From Halosaccharopolyspora lacisalsi (GTDB lineage: Bacteria > Actinomycetota > Actinomycetes > Mycobacteriales > Pseudonocardiaceae): a stretch of 64,000 nucleotides of DNA. Where the stretch lies: positions 372,001-436,000 of the forward strand of contig NZ_JACGWZ010000002.1 in assembly GCF_014137975.1 (NCBI RefSeq). The letters are read 5' to 3'. Numbering within the stretch: position 1 is the first letter of the stretch; the number at the start of each line of letters is the position of its first letter. The notes beneath the pieces are model-generated. The model had not been told where the DNA came from, ran no database searches, and was given only the letters and a program-made list of their open reading frames with translations. The translations under genes and the position numbers were made by a program. Below, piece after piece: positions 51,797 to 61,332 of this stretch.

Positions 51797-53530
51797 ATGA
51801 GTGAACGCACAGGCAACGACCGAGGCCGGCAGGGCCGCGGTGGTCCGAAGCAGGGCCCCGGAAAGCGCGACGCGGCCGGCCTGGCCCAGCAACTGCGGGG
51901 CATGCACGGATCCAGCTACGGCCGGTACAAGTCACTGACGGGAACCTGGTCCTTCGAGGGCTTCACTCTGGACGTGCAGAAGGTCCAGCCCGATCCCTAC
52001 GCGCCGGCCAGCCGGTGCGAGGTGCGGGTCGACCCGGCCACGGCGGGATTCCCCACCGGCCTGTGGTCCAACCCGGTGCGGGCGCGCGCCCTGGCCGGCA
52101 TCCTGGTCCGCACCGCCTACCGCAGACTCAAAGACAGCAAGCTGCGCGTGGACGCCGGTTACCAGCAGGTCCTGGACCGCAGCTCCTGCCAGGTCGTCGA
52201 CGGCACCGTGGTGCTGCGGCTGGGCATCGACATGCCCGGCAAGGGCCGCACGATCGACGGCAAACAAGCCGAACAGGCCCTGTGCCGGGAACTGCCCGAG
52301 ACCGTGGAGGCCGCCCTGCGCTGGTCCACCGCCGACCAGCGCCGCGTCCGGGAGTTCGTGGACTCCGTCGAGGACACCGACGCGCTCCGCCGCGCCCTTC
52401 CCGAGCACGGACTCGTCGCCTTCGTCGCGGACGGCTCCGTCCTGCCACGCCGCAGCGGCGTCGACGACCGCCCCCTCAGCGACGGGTTGCCGTTCACCAC
52501 CCCCGAGTCGCTGCGAGTCGACATCGACCTGCCCCACCGGGGCCGGGTCAGCGGCATGGGCGTGCCCGAGGGCATCAGCCTCATCGTCGGCGGAGGGTTC
52601 CACGGCAAGTCGACACTGCTGCGCGCCCTGGAAAACGGCATCTACGACCACATCCCCGGCGACGGGCGGGAACTGGTGGTCTGCCGTGACGACACGGTCA
52701 AGGTCCGCGCCGAGGACGGGCGCCGGGTGCACCGCGTGGACGTGAGCCCCTTCGTCAGCCACCTGCCCACCGGAACCGACACCAGCGACTTCTCCACCGA
52801 CAACGCCTCGGGCTCGACGTCGCAGGCCGCTTCCCTCGTCGAATCGGTCGAAGCCGGCGCCAGCGTGCTGCTGCTGGACGAGGACACCGCCGCGACCAAC
52901 CTGATGATCCGCGACGCCCGGATGCAGTCGCTGGTGGCCAAGGAATCCGAACCCCTGACCCCCTTCCTGGACCTCATCCGGCCCCTGCACGACCAGCAGG
53001 GCGTGTCCACCATCATGGTCATGGGCGGCTCCGGGGACTACATGGACGTCGCCGACCGGGTGCTGATGATGGACGCCTACCGCGCCCACGAGGTCACCGA
53101 TCAGGCCCGCGCCCTGGCCCAGCGCCCCACCGGACGCCACGCCGAGGCCACCGACTTCCCCGCACCCCGCCAGCGCGTGCCGGGACCCCGCTCGATCGAG
53201 ACCGAACGCCCCAAGGTGCGCTCGCGGGGCACCGACGCCCTGACCCTGGGCGAGTCCACGGTCGAACTCCGGGCCGTGGAGCAGCTCGTCGACCCGAGTC
53301 AGGTCACCGGCATCGGCCTGGCCCTGGTCACCTGCACCCGTTCCGGCCTGCTCGACGGGCGACGCACCGTCGCCGAGATCCTGCAGGCCTTCGACGCCGA
53401 AGTCGCCAAGCGCGGCATCGCCGCCGTCGACGACCGCTACGTGGGCGATTTCGCCGTGCCCCGTCGCTTCGAGCTCGCCGCAGCCCTCAACCGGTTGCGC
53501 AGCCTGCGCGTGGTGTCCTTCCGCTCCTGA
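51797..53530 (+). CDS. Predicted ABC-class ATPase (PF09818-like)
   Basis: 577 residues from ATG 51797, with GGGGG upstream. It is a single soluble protein with an N-terminal domain of about 240 residues, a P-loop GGGFHGKSTLLRALENGIY near residue 260, a Q/ABC-like signature region DNASGSTSQAASLVESVEAG, Walker B SVLLLDEDTAATNLMIRD, and a C-terminal cap. No transporter domain is present. The family is widespread, and its role is not established; possible nucleic-acid or RNA-linked function is only a guess. A hairpin follows the stop. Confidence 0.88.
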   Translation: MSERTGNDRGRQGRGGPKQGPGKRDAAGLAQQLRGMHGSSYGRYKSLTGTWSFEGFTLDVQKVQPDPYAPASRCEVRVDPATAGFPTGLWSNPVRARALAGILVRTAYRRLKDSKLRVDAGYQQVLDRSSCQVVDGTVVLRLGIDMPGKGRTIDGKQAEQALCRELPETVEAALRWSTADQRRVREFVDSVEDTDALRRALPEHGLVAFVADGSVLPRRSGVDDRPLSDGLPFTTPESLRVDIDLPHRGRVSGMGVPEGISLIVGGGFHGKSTLLRALENGIYDHIPGDGRELVVCRDDTVKVRAEDGRRVHRVDVSPFVSHLPTGTDTSDFSTDNASGSTSQAASLVESVEAGASVLLLDEDTAATNLMIRDARMQSLVAKESEPLTPFLDLIRPLHDQQGVSTIMVMGGSGDYMDVADRVLMMDAYRAHEVTDQARALAQRPTGRHAEATDFPAPRQRVPGPRSIETERPKVRSRGTDALTLGESTVELRAVEQLVDPSQVTGIGLALVTCTRSGLLDGRRTVAEILQAFDAEVAKRGIAAVDDRYVGDFAVPRRFELAAALNRLRSLRVVSFRS

Positions 53531-53542
53531 AGCGAGGCCACG

Positions 53543-53580
53543 CGGTGGTTTGTCCGACGGCCGCGTCGGGCAGACCACCG
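53543..53580 (+). terminator. Hairpin terminator after the ABC-class ATPase gene
   Basis: Sixteen-base arms, 53543-53558 and 53565-53580, starting CGGTGGT and ending ACCACCG, with two G-U pairs and a GGCCGC loop. It starts 12 bases after the stop. Confidence 0.7.
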
Positions 53581-53612
53581 ACGAGGCCACTCGCGACGAA
53601 GGAGACCCGGCC

Positions 53613-54278
53613 ATGGCGAGTCCCACACAGTCCGACCAGCTCGCGGACGGCTTCACCGACCGGCAACACGCGGGTCGAGTGCTGGCCGAACACCTGCCGA
53701 CCGATCTGCGCGATCCCGTGGTGTTCGGCCTCGCCCGCGGGGGAGTACCCGTGGCCGCCGAGGTGGCCCGGGCGCTCGGCGCGCGGCTGCGCGTCAGCGT
53801 GGCCCGCAAGATCGGGGCCCCCGGGCAACCCGAGCTGGCCCTGGGCGCGGTCACCGCCGAGGGCCCGGCCACCTACGACTCCCGACTGCTGACGGCCTTC
53901 CACACCAGCGCCGAGCAACTCGAGGACGAGTGCTCCCGCGAACGCGACGAAGCCCGCCGCCGCGAACAGCTCTACCAACAGGGCCCTCCGATCTCCCTGA
54001 CCGGACGCGACGTCGTCCTCGTCGACGACGGGCTGGCCACCGGCGCCACCGCCCGAGCCGCACTGCGCGGGGTGCGCCAGTCCGAACCCCGGGGGCTCTT
54101 CCTGGCCGTGCCCGTGGGGGCCCCGGGCGCGGTGCGGGCCCTCCAGGAGGAGGCCGACTCGGTGATCTGCGTGCTCCAGCCGAGTTCGTTCCACGCGGTG
54201 GGGCAGTGGTACCGCCGGTTCTCACCCACCACCGACGAGGAGATCCTGAACCTGCTGCAGGAGTTCCCCTCCGACTGA
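53613..54278 (+). CDS. Phosphoribosyltransferase family protein
   Basis: 221 residues from ATG 53613, behind GAAGGAGA. The PRPP-binding loop is DVVLVDDGLATGATARAAL (about residues 132-150). The N-terminus (VVFGLARGGVPVAAEVARAL, VARKIGAPGQPELALGAV) is the erythromycin-esterase-linked or stand-alone PRTase type common in actinomycetes. The base or target is unknown. It stands after a terminator and about 150 bases before the dioxygenase gene. Confidence 0.88.
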   Translation: MASPTQSDQLADGFTDRQHAGRVLAEHLPTDLRDPVVFGLARGGVPVAAEVARALGARLRVSVARKIGAPGQPELALGAVTAEGPATYDSRLLTAFHTSAEQLEDECSRERDEARRREQLYQQGPPISLTGRDVVLVDDGLATGATARAALRGVRQSEPRGLFLAVPVGAPGAVRALQEEADSVICVLQPSSFHAVGQWYRRFSPTTDEEILNLLQEFPSD

Positions 54279-54426
54279 CCATCGCGGTCACGCGTGCACG
54301 ACACCGGCCAGGACCCGGTGCCGGCATGACGAGATGCGCCAGCCCCACCGATGGGCAACCCTGGAAACGCCCCACCGCTTCGCTGCTGGCCCGCAGGCAC
54401 TCGACCCCCAGGGAGACCACCCGATC

Positions 54427-55416
54427 ATGCCAAGCGCGCCCGCCGGGTTGCACCACGTGACCGCCATCGCCACCGACCCCCAACGCAACGCCGACTTCTA
54501 CCACGCCGTGCTGGGACTGCGGCTGGTCAAAACGACCGTCAACTTCGACGCCCCGGACACCTACCACCTCTACTTCGGTGACGAGAGCGGCCAACCCGGC
54601 ACGCTGATCACCTTCTTCCCGTGGCCCTCCGCACCACGAGGCCGTCGCGGCGCGGGGCAAACCACCACGGTGGCGTTCTCGGTCCCCCAGGGATCCCTGG
54701 GATGGTGGCAGCACCACCTGCGTGAACTCGCCACCCACGTGGGCGCGCCAGCCACACGCGGCGACGAGGAAACCCTGACGGTGTACGACCCCGACGGGCT
54801 GGCCCTCGAACTCGTCACCCAACCCGAATCCGACCCGCGTCCACCCTGGAACCAGGGCCCGATCCCCCCGGAACACGCCATCCGCGGACTGCATTCGGTC
54901 ACCCTGACCGAGGTCAGTCACGAGCACACCGCCGAGCTGTTCACCGACACGCTCGGGTTTCGCCTGCTCCACGAATCCAGCGCCCGCTTCCGCTTCACCA
55001 CCGGCCACGGTGGTTCCGGTGCGATGGTGGACCTGCTGTGCAGCCCGGAAGCCCCGCAAGGACTGGTGGCCGCAGGAACGGTCCACCACATCGCCTGGCG
55101 CACCCCCGACGAGACCCAGCAGACGTCCTGGCGCACCACCCTCGTCGACCGGGGCCTCAACGTCACCCCCATCCTGGATCGCCGCTACTTCCAGTCGATC
55201 TACTTCCGCGAACCGGGCGGGGTGCTGCTGGAAATCGCCACCGACTCGCCCGGATTCACCGTCGACGAGCCACTGATGGAACTGGGACGAGCCCTGAAAC
55301 TGCCCCCCTGGTTGGAACCCACCCGCGCCGAGATCGAACGCGAGCTGCCCACGCTGCGCGTACCGGGACCCGACGAGGACGTCACCGTCGCGGACACGAC
55401 CCGGCAACGAGGATGA
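54427..55416 (+). CDS. VOC family ring-cleaving dioxygenase, MhqO-like
   Basis: 329 residues with two glyoxalase/VOC modules. Module 1 starts GLHHVTAIATDPQRNADFYHAVLGLRLVKTTVNFD; module 2 has GLHSVTLTEVSHEHTAELF, VHHIAWRTPDET and SIYFREPGGVLLEIA. The metal ligands are probably His in the second-module motifs and Glu in LLEIA. Relatives act on hydroquinones and other quinol-type toxicants. ATG 54427 lies behind AGGGAG. It is followed after 51 bases by the DUF5996 gene. Confidence 0.88.
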   Translation: MPSAPAGLHHVTAIATDPQRNADFYHAVLGLRLVKTTVNFDAPDTYHLYFGDESGQPGTLITFFPWPSAPRGRRGAGQTTTVAFSVPQGSLGWWQHHLRELATHVGAPATRGDEETLTVYDPDGLALELVTQPESDPRPPWNQGPIPPEHAIRGLHSVTLTEVSHEHTAELFTDTLGFRLLHESSARFRFTTGHGGSGAMVDLLCSPEAPQGLVAAGTVHHIAWRTPDETQQTSWRTTLVDRGLNVTPILDRRYFQSIYFREPGGVLLEIATDSPGFTVDEPLMELGRALKLPPWLEPTRAEIERELPTLRVPGPDEDVTVADTTRQRG

Positions 55417-55467
55417 TCCGCGGCATGCGACACCGATCCGGCCGAAAGCACCCGGAGGTCCTGTCCG

Positions 55468-56400
55468 ATGACCCGCGCCGAAACCCGAACCGGAACCTCG
55501 CCCACCTGGCCGGCCCTGCGGGTGGCCGAGTGGACCGACACCCGGGACACGCTGCACATGTGGACCCAGATCGTGGGCAAGATCCGGCTGGCCCGAGCAC
55601 CGATGCTCAACCACTGGTGGCAGGTTCCGCTGTACGTCTCCGCCCGGGGGATGACCACGTCGGCGATCCCCCACGACGGCCGCGTGTTCGACATCGAATT
55701 CGACTTCTGCGACCACCTGCTGCGGATCCGCTCCAGCGACGGCGACCAGCGGCACGTGCGCCTGGAACCGAAGCCGGTCGCGGAGTTCCACGCCGAGACC
55801 ATGGCCGCCCTCCACACGCTCGACCTGGACGTGTCGATCTGGACCGTGCCCCGCGAGGTCGAACGCGCCGTCCCGTTCGACCAGGACACCGAGCACGCCT
55901 CCTACGTTCCCGAGCACGCCCACCTGTTCTGGAAGCAACTGGTGGCCGCCCACCGGGTCATGAGCCGGTTTCGGTCCCGGTTCGTCGGTAAGGCCAGCCC
56001 GGTGCACTTCTTCTGGGGCGCCATGGACCTGGCCTGCACCCGCTTCTCCGGGCGCACCGCTCCACCACACCCCGGGGGTGTTCCCAACTGCGGCGACTGG
56101 GTCATGGTCGAGGGCTACTCCCACGAACTCTCCAGCTGCGGATTCTGGCCCGGCGGTGACGGTGAGGGCGTGTTCTACTCCTACGCCTATCCCGAGCCGG
56201 ACGGATTCGCCACCCACCCCGTCGGCCCGTCCGGTGCTTTCCACGACCCCGATCTGGGCGAGTTCCTGCTGCCCTACGAGGCCGTGCGCACCGCGGTCGA
56301 TCCCGAACGGGCCCTGCTGGAATTCCTGCAAACCAGTTACGAGGCCGCCGCCGACAACGCCGCCTGGGACCGCCACGCACTCGAGGGCATCTCCCGCTAG
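55468..56400 (+). CDS. DUF5996 family protein
   Basis: 310 residues. Typical DUF5996 motifs are WTDTRDTLHMWTQIVGKIRL, LNHWWQVPLYVSARGMTT, FDIEFDFCDHLLRI and FFWGAMDLACTRFSGRTAPPHP. The protein is soluble and has no predicted catalytic motif that I recognise. The function is unknown. Its position 51 bases after the dioxygenase gene suggests a shared transcript. Confidence 0.88.
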   Translation: MTRAETRTGTSPTWPALRVAEWTDTRDTLHMWTQIVGKIRLARAPMLNHWWQVPLYVSARGMTTSAIPHDGRVFDIEFDFCDHLLRIRSSDGDQRHVRLEPKPVAEFHAETMAALHTLDLDVSIWTVPREVERAVPFDQDTEHASYVPEHAHLFWKQLVAAHRVMSRFRSRFVGKASPVHFFWGAMDLACTRFSGRTAPPHPGGVPNCGDWVMVEGYSHELSSCGFWPGGDGEGVFYSYAYPEPDGFATHPVGPSGAFHDPDLGEFLLPYEAVRTAVDPERALLEFLQTSYEAAADNAAWDRHALEGISR

Positions 56401-56490
56401 ATCGGTCCGCGCCCCCGAAAGCGCACTGTGAGCGATCCTGCCGCAGGTGTGCACCGCCGGGTCCGGCCAGGCCGGGTAGCCTGCCGGAGC

Positions 56491-57933
56491 ATGGCACGGG
56501 ATGCGCGCGGAGGCACCGCGCAGAACGAGGACTTCGCGTCCTGGTACACCGAGCTGGTGTTCAAGGCCGGTCTGGTCGACCGGGGGCCGGCGAAAGGCAC
56601 CATGGTGATCCGGCCGTACGGATACCGGCTCTGGGAACTGCTCCAGGAGGAGCTGGACCGCCGGATCAAGGACACCGGTCACGAGAACGCCTCCTTCCCG
56701 CTGCTGATCCCGGAGAGCTACCTTTCCCGGGAGGCCGAGCACGTCGAGGGCTTCTCCCCGGAACTGGCCGTGGTGACCCACGCCGGGGGCAAGGAACTCG
56801 ACGAGCCGCTCGTGGTCCGGCCGACGTCGGAGACCGTGATCGGCGAGATGATGTCGAAGTGGGTCGCCTCCCACCGCGACCTGCCGCTGCTGCTCAACCA
56901 GTGGGCCAACGTGGTGCGCTGGGAGATGCGCCCGCGGATGTTCCTGCGCACCACCGAGTTCCTCTGGCAGGAGGGACACACCGCGCACGCCGACGCCGAC
57001 AGCGCCATGCGCGAGACGACGTGGGCGCTGGAGATGTACTCGCAAGTCGCCCGCGACATCGCCGCGATGCCGGTCATCGCGGGCGAGAAGACGGCGGGCG
57101 AGCGGTTCGCCGGCGCGGCGAGCACCTTCACCATCGAGGGCATGATGGGCGACGGCCGCGCGCTGCAGGCGGGCACGTCGCACTACATGGCCACGAACTT
57201 CGCCGAGGCGTTCGGCATCACCTACGCCGGTGAGGACGGCGGGTCGACCCTGTGCCACACCACGTCCTGGGGCATGAGCACCCGCATGGTCGGCGGTGTG
57301 GTGCTGACCCACGGCGACGACCGGGGCCTCGTGCTCCCGCCCCGGCTGGCTCCCCACCAGGTGGTCGTCGTCCCGATCGGCAAGGGTGACGCGCTCGCCC
57401 GCGTCGAGCGGGAGGCCGGAGATCTCGCCGAGCGGCTGCGGCGGGCGGGCGTCCGCACGCACGTGGACACCCGCCCGCAGGTGTCTCCCGGCTTCAAGTT
57501 CAACGACTGGGAGCTCAAGGGCGTACCGATCCGCCTCGAACTCGGCCCGCGCGATCTCGACAGCGGTACGGGGGTGCTGGTGCGCCGGGTCGGGGATGAG
57601 GGCAAGGAGACGGTTCCGCTGGAGACCCTGCCCGAGCGGGTACCGGCCGTCCTCGACGAGTTCCAGGCGTTCCTGCTCCGGCGCGCGACCCGGTTCCGCG
57701 ACGCGCACACGGTCACCGTGGACGAGTGGACCTCCTTCGCCGAAGCGGTCTCCACCGGCTGGGCGCGGGCGTTCCACTGCGGCAACGCCGCGTGCGAGGA
57801 CGACATCAAGGCGCACACCGCCGCCACACCACGGTGCGTTCCGCTCGACGCCGACGCCGAGTCCGGCGCGTGCGTCCGGTGCGGCGCGGCGGCGGACTAC
57901 GACAAGCGGGTCGTCTTCGGGCGGGCCTACTAG
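56491..57933 (+). CDS. proS: Prolyl-tRNA synthetase, archaeal/eukaryal type
   Basis: 480 residues. The class II core is clear: PYGYRLWELLQEELDRRIKD, LVVRPTSETVIGEMMSKW, RWEMRPRMFLRTTEFLWQEG (motif 2), and GVVLTHGDDRGLVLPPRLAP (motif 3). The anticodon-binding domain and the C-terminal zinc-binding tail (FHCGNAACEDDIK and CVRCGAA) follow; the long insertion of bacterial-type ProRS is missing. This is the ProS type 3 form. It charges tRNA-Pro. Whether the genome also has a bacterial-type copy cannot be seen here. Confidence 0.92.
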   Translation: MARDARGGTAQNEDFASWYTELVFKAGLVDRGPAKGTMVIRPYGYRLWELLQEELDRRIKDTGHENASFPLLIPESYLSREAEHVEGFSPELAVVTHAGGKELDEPLVVRPTSETVIGEMMSKWVASHRDLPLLLNQWANVVRWEMRPRMFLRTTEFLWQEGHTAHADADSAMRETTWALEMYSQVARDIAAMPVIAGEKTAGERFAGAASTFTIEGMMGDGRALQAGTSHYMATNFAEAFGITYAGEDGGSTLCHTTSWGMSTRMVGGVVLTHGDDRGLVLPPRLAPHQVVVVPIGKGDALARVEREAGDLAERLRRAGVRTHVDTRPQVSPGFKFNDWELKGVPIRLELGPRDLDSGTGVLVRRVGDEGKETVPLETLPERVPAVLDEFQAFLLRRATRFRDAHTVTVDEWTSFAEAVSTGWARAFHCGNAACEDDIKAHTAATPRCVPLDADAESGACVRCGAAADYDKRVVFGRAY

Positions 57934-58098
57934 GAACGGTCTCCGCACGCGGGGGCCAACGGCTTCTCCGGCCACGGCACTCGGTGTGCTCGCGACGGCC
58001 AAGACCTCACCCGGACAGCGGATTTCCCACGCCCGTTGGGGTGGTTTCTTGAGCGGGAAGGTGAAAATCACTCGGCGCATACGGTTAAGTGAGAGGCT

Positions 58099-58500
58099 AT
58101 GGTTGCCGGAGGCTTCGATCGCACATCCGTCCCCCCTCACCACTGCCGGCGGGAAAGCGCCCGACGCGATGCGCAGCCCGGCACCGATGGCGAGCACACC
58201 GTCTCCGTCGACCTCGCCACCGAGCTCGGACGGGCCAGCACCCGGTTGGCGACGCGACTGGCCGACCCCGCCCTCGTCCACACGATCGGCGACCTCGAAG
58301 CCATCACCGACGGTTTCGCCACCACCGTGGGCGGCCTCGCCGAAGGCGTGACCGCCATGGCCGCCTGGATGCGCACCGCCGGCCACGGCGGCACCCTGTC
58401 CGGGCACACCAGCGTGGTGGCCGATCGGCTCGCCCACGCCGGAGACGAACTCGACCGCCTCAGGCAGGCAGTGGCCCAGGCCGCGTCCCCGGAGAACTGA
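58099..58500 (+). CDS. Hypothetical protein, 133 residues
   Basis: ATG 58099 follows GTGAGAGG. The last 95 residues (LGRASTRLATRLADPALVHT, then LEAITDGFATTVGGLAEGV, MAAWMRTAG, LAHAGDELDRLRQAVAQAA) form several amphipathic helices, likely a helical bundle or WXG-like dimer. The first 35 residues are low complexity, and the real start may lie downstream at a rarer codon. I do not recognise a family. It stands between proS and the ClpC-like gene. Confidence 0.55.
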   Translation: MVAGGFDRTSVPPHHCRRESARRDAQPGTDGEHTVSVDLATELGRASTRLATRLADPALVHTIGDLEAITDGFATTVGGLAEGVTAMAAWMRTAGHGGTLSGHTSVVADRLAHAGDELDRLRQAVAQAASPEN

Positions 58501-58855
58501 GGCGTGAAACCGCCGCCGCCGGCTCCGGTGTGGATCACCGTGTCGAGTGCGCCGCCCGGAGTCGGTCGCGGCGGCGGCGCGTTGTTATGATCAAGCTGGC
58601 CCGAGACGGGCCCGGGTGCCGAGTCGGGCACTGCACTGGCGAGCGGGCACCCCGTGTCGACCCCCGGGTGGCCACGCCCGCGAATCGGGAACCCTCCGTC
58701 GGTGGCAAGGCCGCCGAGCGGGATCCCCGTCCTCGGCGGTGGGGACGAACTCGACGTCAGTATCCTGCTGACAAGCGCGTCGAACCGAGACGCAGCCGTG
58801 TCGGCGGTGTGCTCGCGACGTCGTTGTCGAAGTGGTGCTGTGGAGGTACGCAGAG
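58501..58855. other. Intergenic region before the ClpC-like gene
   Basis: 355 bases. Nothing with gene character was found. It should contain the promoter of the ClpC-like gene. I could not find a HAIR (GTTTCGACNNNNNCGAAAC-like) or CIRCE element that would tie it to the usual heat-shock regulators. Confidence 0.4.
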
Positions 58856-61243
58856 GTGAACGGGGGCAGTAGCGGGGACGCGTCCGCCGCCTTCGACTCG
58901 CTGCTCAGCGACCTGGACCGGGCCCGCACCGACACGAACACCGAGTCCGGACTGTCCCTGGGCAACCTGCTCGACGAACAGGCCCACGGCACCGTGTCCC
59001 GGGCCATCCGTGCCACCGTGGACTGGGGCAGCGGTGAACTCGACAGCACCCACCTGCTGTGGGCGATGACCCAGGCCGCCGCGACAGCGCGGGTGCTGGC
59101 CGATTCCGGCGTGCACGTCGACTCCCTGGCCCAACGACTCCGCGACGCCGCGAGCACCCGCGAGGCCGTGCTCGGCGGGCCCGGACACCACCAGAAACCC
59201 ACCCTCTCCGGCGCGGCACGACGCGCCCTGCTGCGAGCGCACCACCAGGCACTGACCGAAGGCGCCGACGCCGTCCGAGCACGCCACCTCCTGCTCGGCC
59301 TGGCCACCGACGCCGACTCGGTGGCGGGCAGAGCCCTGGCCCGAGCCATCGAACAGGGCGACCAGGGCAGCGACACCGCCCCGGAGTTCCCGGAGACCCC
59401 GGCGAGCACCACCCCCAAACTCGACGAGTTCGGCATGGACATGACCGAACTCGCCCGCGCCGGCGAGTTCGACCCCGTCATCGGCCGCGGCGAGCAGATC
59501 GACCAGGCCATCGAGGTGCTGGGGCGCCGGGCCAAGAACAACCCGGTCCTCATCGGCGACCCCGGCGTGGGCAAGACGGCGGTCGTGGAAGGACTCGCCC
59601 AACGCATCATCGGCCGGCAGGTCCCCACCCCGCTGGCGGGCAAACGCGTGATCGCCCTGGACGTGGCCGGCATGATCGCCGGATCGAAGTACCGCGGCGA
59701 GTTCGAACAACGCTTCCAGGACGTGATGGGCGAGCTGCGCCGACACCGCGACGAGGTGGTGGTCTTCGTCGACGAGATCCACAGCCTCGTCGGCGCGGGC
59801 GGCGGCGATGGCACCATGGACGCGGGCACGATGCTCAAACCCGCCCTGGCCCGCGGCGAAGTGCACCTGATCGGGGCCACCACCGTCGAGGAGTACCGCC
59901 GCCACGTCGAAAAAGACCCCGCCCTGGAACGCCGATTCCAACCGATCCTGGTGCCGGAGCCCTCGGTGTCGGACACGATCACGGTGCTGCACGGCCTGTG
60001 CGACCGGTACCAACGCCACCACCAGGTGCGGATCAGCGAACAAGCCCTGTCGGCGGCGGCGAACCTGTCCCAGCGCTACCTCACCGACCGGTTCCTCCCG
60101 GACAAAGCGGTGGACCTGGTGGACCAGGCGTGCGCCCGAGTGCGCTTCCGCCGCGGCGGCTCGGCCGAGCACCCCGAAAAACCCACCCGGCTGGTCGTCG
60201 AACCCGACGACGTCGCCGACGTGGTCTCCCGCCGCACCGGCATCCCGGTGGCCGACCTGACCGCCGTGGAACGCAACCGCCTGCTGGACCTGGAACGCCA
60301 ACTGGCCAAACGGGTCATCGGCCAGGAGGCGGCGGTGCGCTCGGTGGCCGAAGCCGTGCGCCGGGCCCGCGCCGGCCTGGCTGACCCGGAGCGCCCCGTC
60401 GGCAGCTTCCTGTTCCTCGGCCCCACCGGCGTGGGCAAGACCGAACTGGCCCGCGCCCTGGCCCACGCCCTGTTCAGCGACGCCGACCGGATGGTGCGCC
60501 TGGACATGGGCGAGTTCCAGGAAAAGCACACGGTCTCCCGCCTGATCGGGGCACCCCCCGGCTACGTCGGCTACGGCGAGGCGGGCCAGCTCACCGACAA
60601 GGTCCGGCGGCAACCGTATTCGGTCGTGCTGCTCGACGAGGTGGAAAAGGCCCACCCGGACGTGTTCAACACCCTGCTGCAGCTGTTGGACGCGGGCCGA
60701 CTGACCGACGCGCAGGGCCGCCTGGTCGACTTCCGCAACACCGTGGTGATCATGACGTCGAACATCGGGGCCGACCGCGTCCTGAACACCGGCGCCACCA
60801 GCGACCAGGCCGCCGTCGAAGTCCTCGACCAGCTGCGAGCCCACTTCCGCCCCGAGTTCATCAACCGCATCGACGACGTGATCGTCTTCCACGCCCTGGG
60901 CTCGGCCGAGCTCCGCGAGATCGCCTCGCTCCTGCTGCGCCGCACCGACGACCAGCTGCTGGCCAAGGGAGTGCACCTGGAAGTCACCGACGCCGCCCTG
61001 AGCTGGTTGGCCGAACGCGGCCACGAACCCGAGTTCGGCGCGCGACCGCTGCGGCGGGTGATCCAACGGGAACTGGACAACCACCTGGCCGCCCTGGTGC
61101 TCGACGGGTCGGCCACCGACGGACACCGCGTCGTCGTGGACGTCGACGACGACGCGCTCTCCTTCGACATCCGGGCCACCGGCCACACCGTCGCGACCGG
61201 CCGCCACGCAGCCCCCCAGCACCCCCACAGCATCCCCGGCTGA
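58856..61243 (+). CDS. ClpC-like AAA+ chaperone ATPase
   Basis: 795 residues from GTG 58856, nine bases after GGAGG. Double-ring Clp/Hsp100 layout: an N-terminal Clp_N-like repeat domain (about 30-170), D1 with Walker A GDPGVGKTAVVEG and Walker B VVFVDEIHSLVG, a short middle region (VERNRLLDLERQLAKRVIGQ), and D2 with Walker A GPTGVGKTELARA and Walker B VVLLDEVEKAHPDVFN. A D2-small domain (RPEFINRIDDVIVF, RPLRRVIQRELDN) ends the protein. It is shorter than standard ClpC and has little room for a UVR motif, so it may be a ClpC paralog rather than the essential copy. Confidence 0.9.
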   Translation: MNGGSSGDASAAFDSLLSDLDRARTDTNTESGLSLGNLLDEQAHGTVSRAIRATVDWGSGELDSTHLLWAMTQAAATARVLADSGVHVDSLAQRLRDAASTREAVLGGPGHHQKPTLSGAARRALLRAHHQALTEGADAVRARHLLLGLATDADSVAGRALARAIEQGDQGSDTAPEFPETPASTTPKLDEFGMDMTELARAGEFDPVIGRGEQIDQAIEVLGRRAKNNPVLIGDPGVGKTAVVEGLAQRIIGRQVPTPLAGKRVIALDVAGMIAGSKYRGEFEQRFQDVMGELRRHRDEVVVFVDEIHSLVGAGGGDGTMDAGTMLKPALARGEVHLIGATTVEEYRRHVEKDPALERRFQPILVPEPSVSDTITVLHGLCDRYQRHHQVRISEQALSAAANLSQRYLTDRFLPDKAVDLVDQACARVRFRRGGSAEHPEKPTRLVVEPDDVADVVSRRTGIPVADLTAVERNRLLDLERQLAKRVIGQEAAVRSVAEAVRRARAGLADPERPVGSFLFLGPTGVGKTELARALAHALFSDADRMVRLDMGEFQEKHTVSRLIGAPPGYVGYGEAGQLTDKVRRQPYSVVLLDEVEKAHPDVFNTLLQLLDAGRLTDAQGRLVDFRNTVVIMTSNIGADRVLNTGATSDQAAVEVLDQLRAHFRPEFINRIDDVIVFHALGSAELREIASLLLRRTDDQLLAKGVHLEVTDAALSWLAERGHEPEFGARPLRRVIQRELDNHLAALVLDGSATDGHRVVVDVDDDALSFDIRATGHTVATGRHAAPQHPHSIPG

Positions 61244-61332
61244 ACAACCGCCCGCCGCGCCCGGCCGAACTCGCCCAGTACGCTCTCCCGCCGGGAGAAG
61301 TCCTCGGCCACGGCACAGCCACGGAGGTACCG

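Noticed and set aside
53851-58437. A 1528-codon open frame on the minus strand
   Set aside because: It runs opposite five recognisable genes including proS. Long antisense frames are expected at this GC content.
58757-61228. An 823-codon open frame opposite the ClpC-like gene
   Set aside because: It is a Gly/Val-rich mirror of a conserved AAA+ protein, with no start signal.
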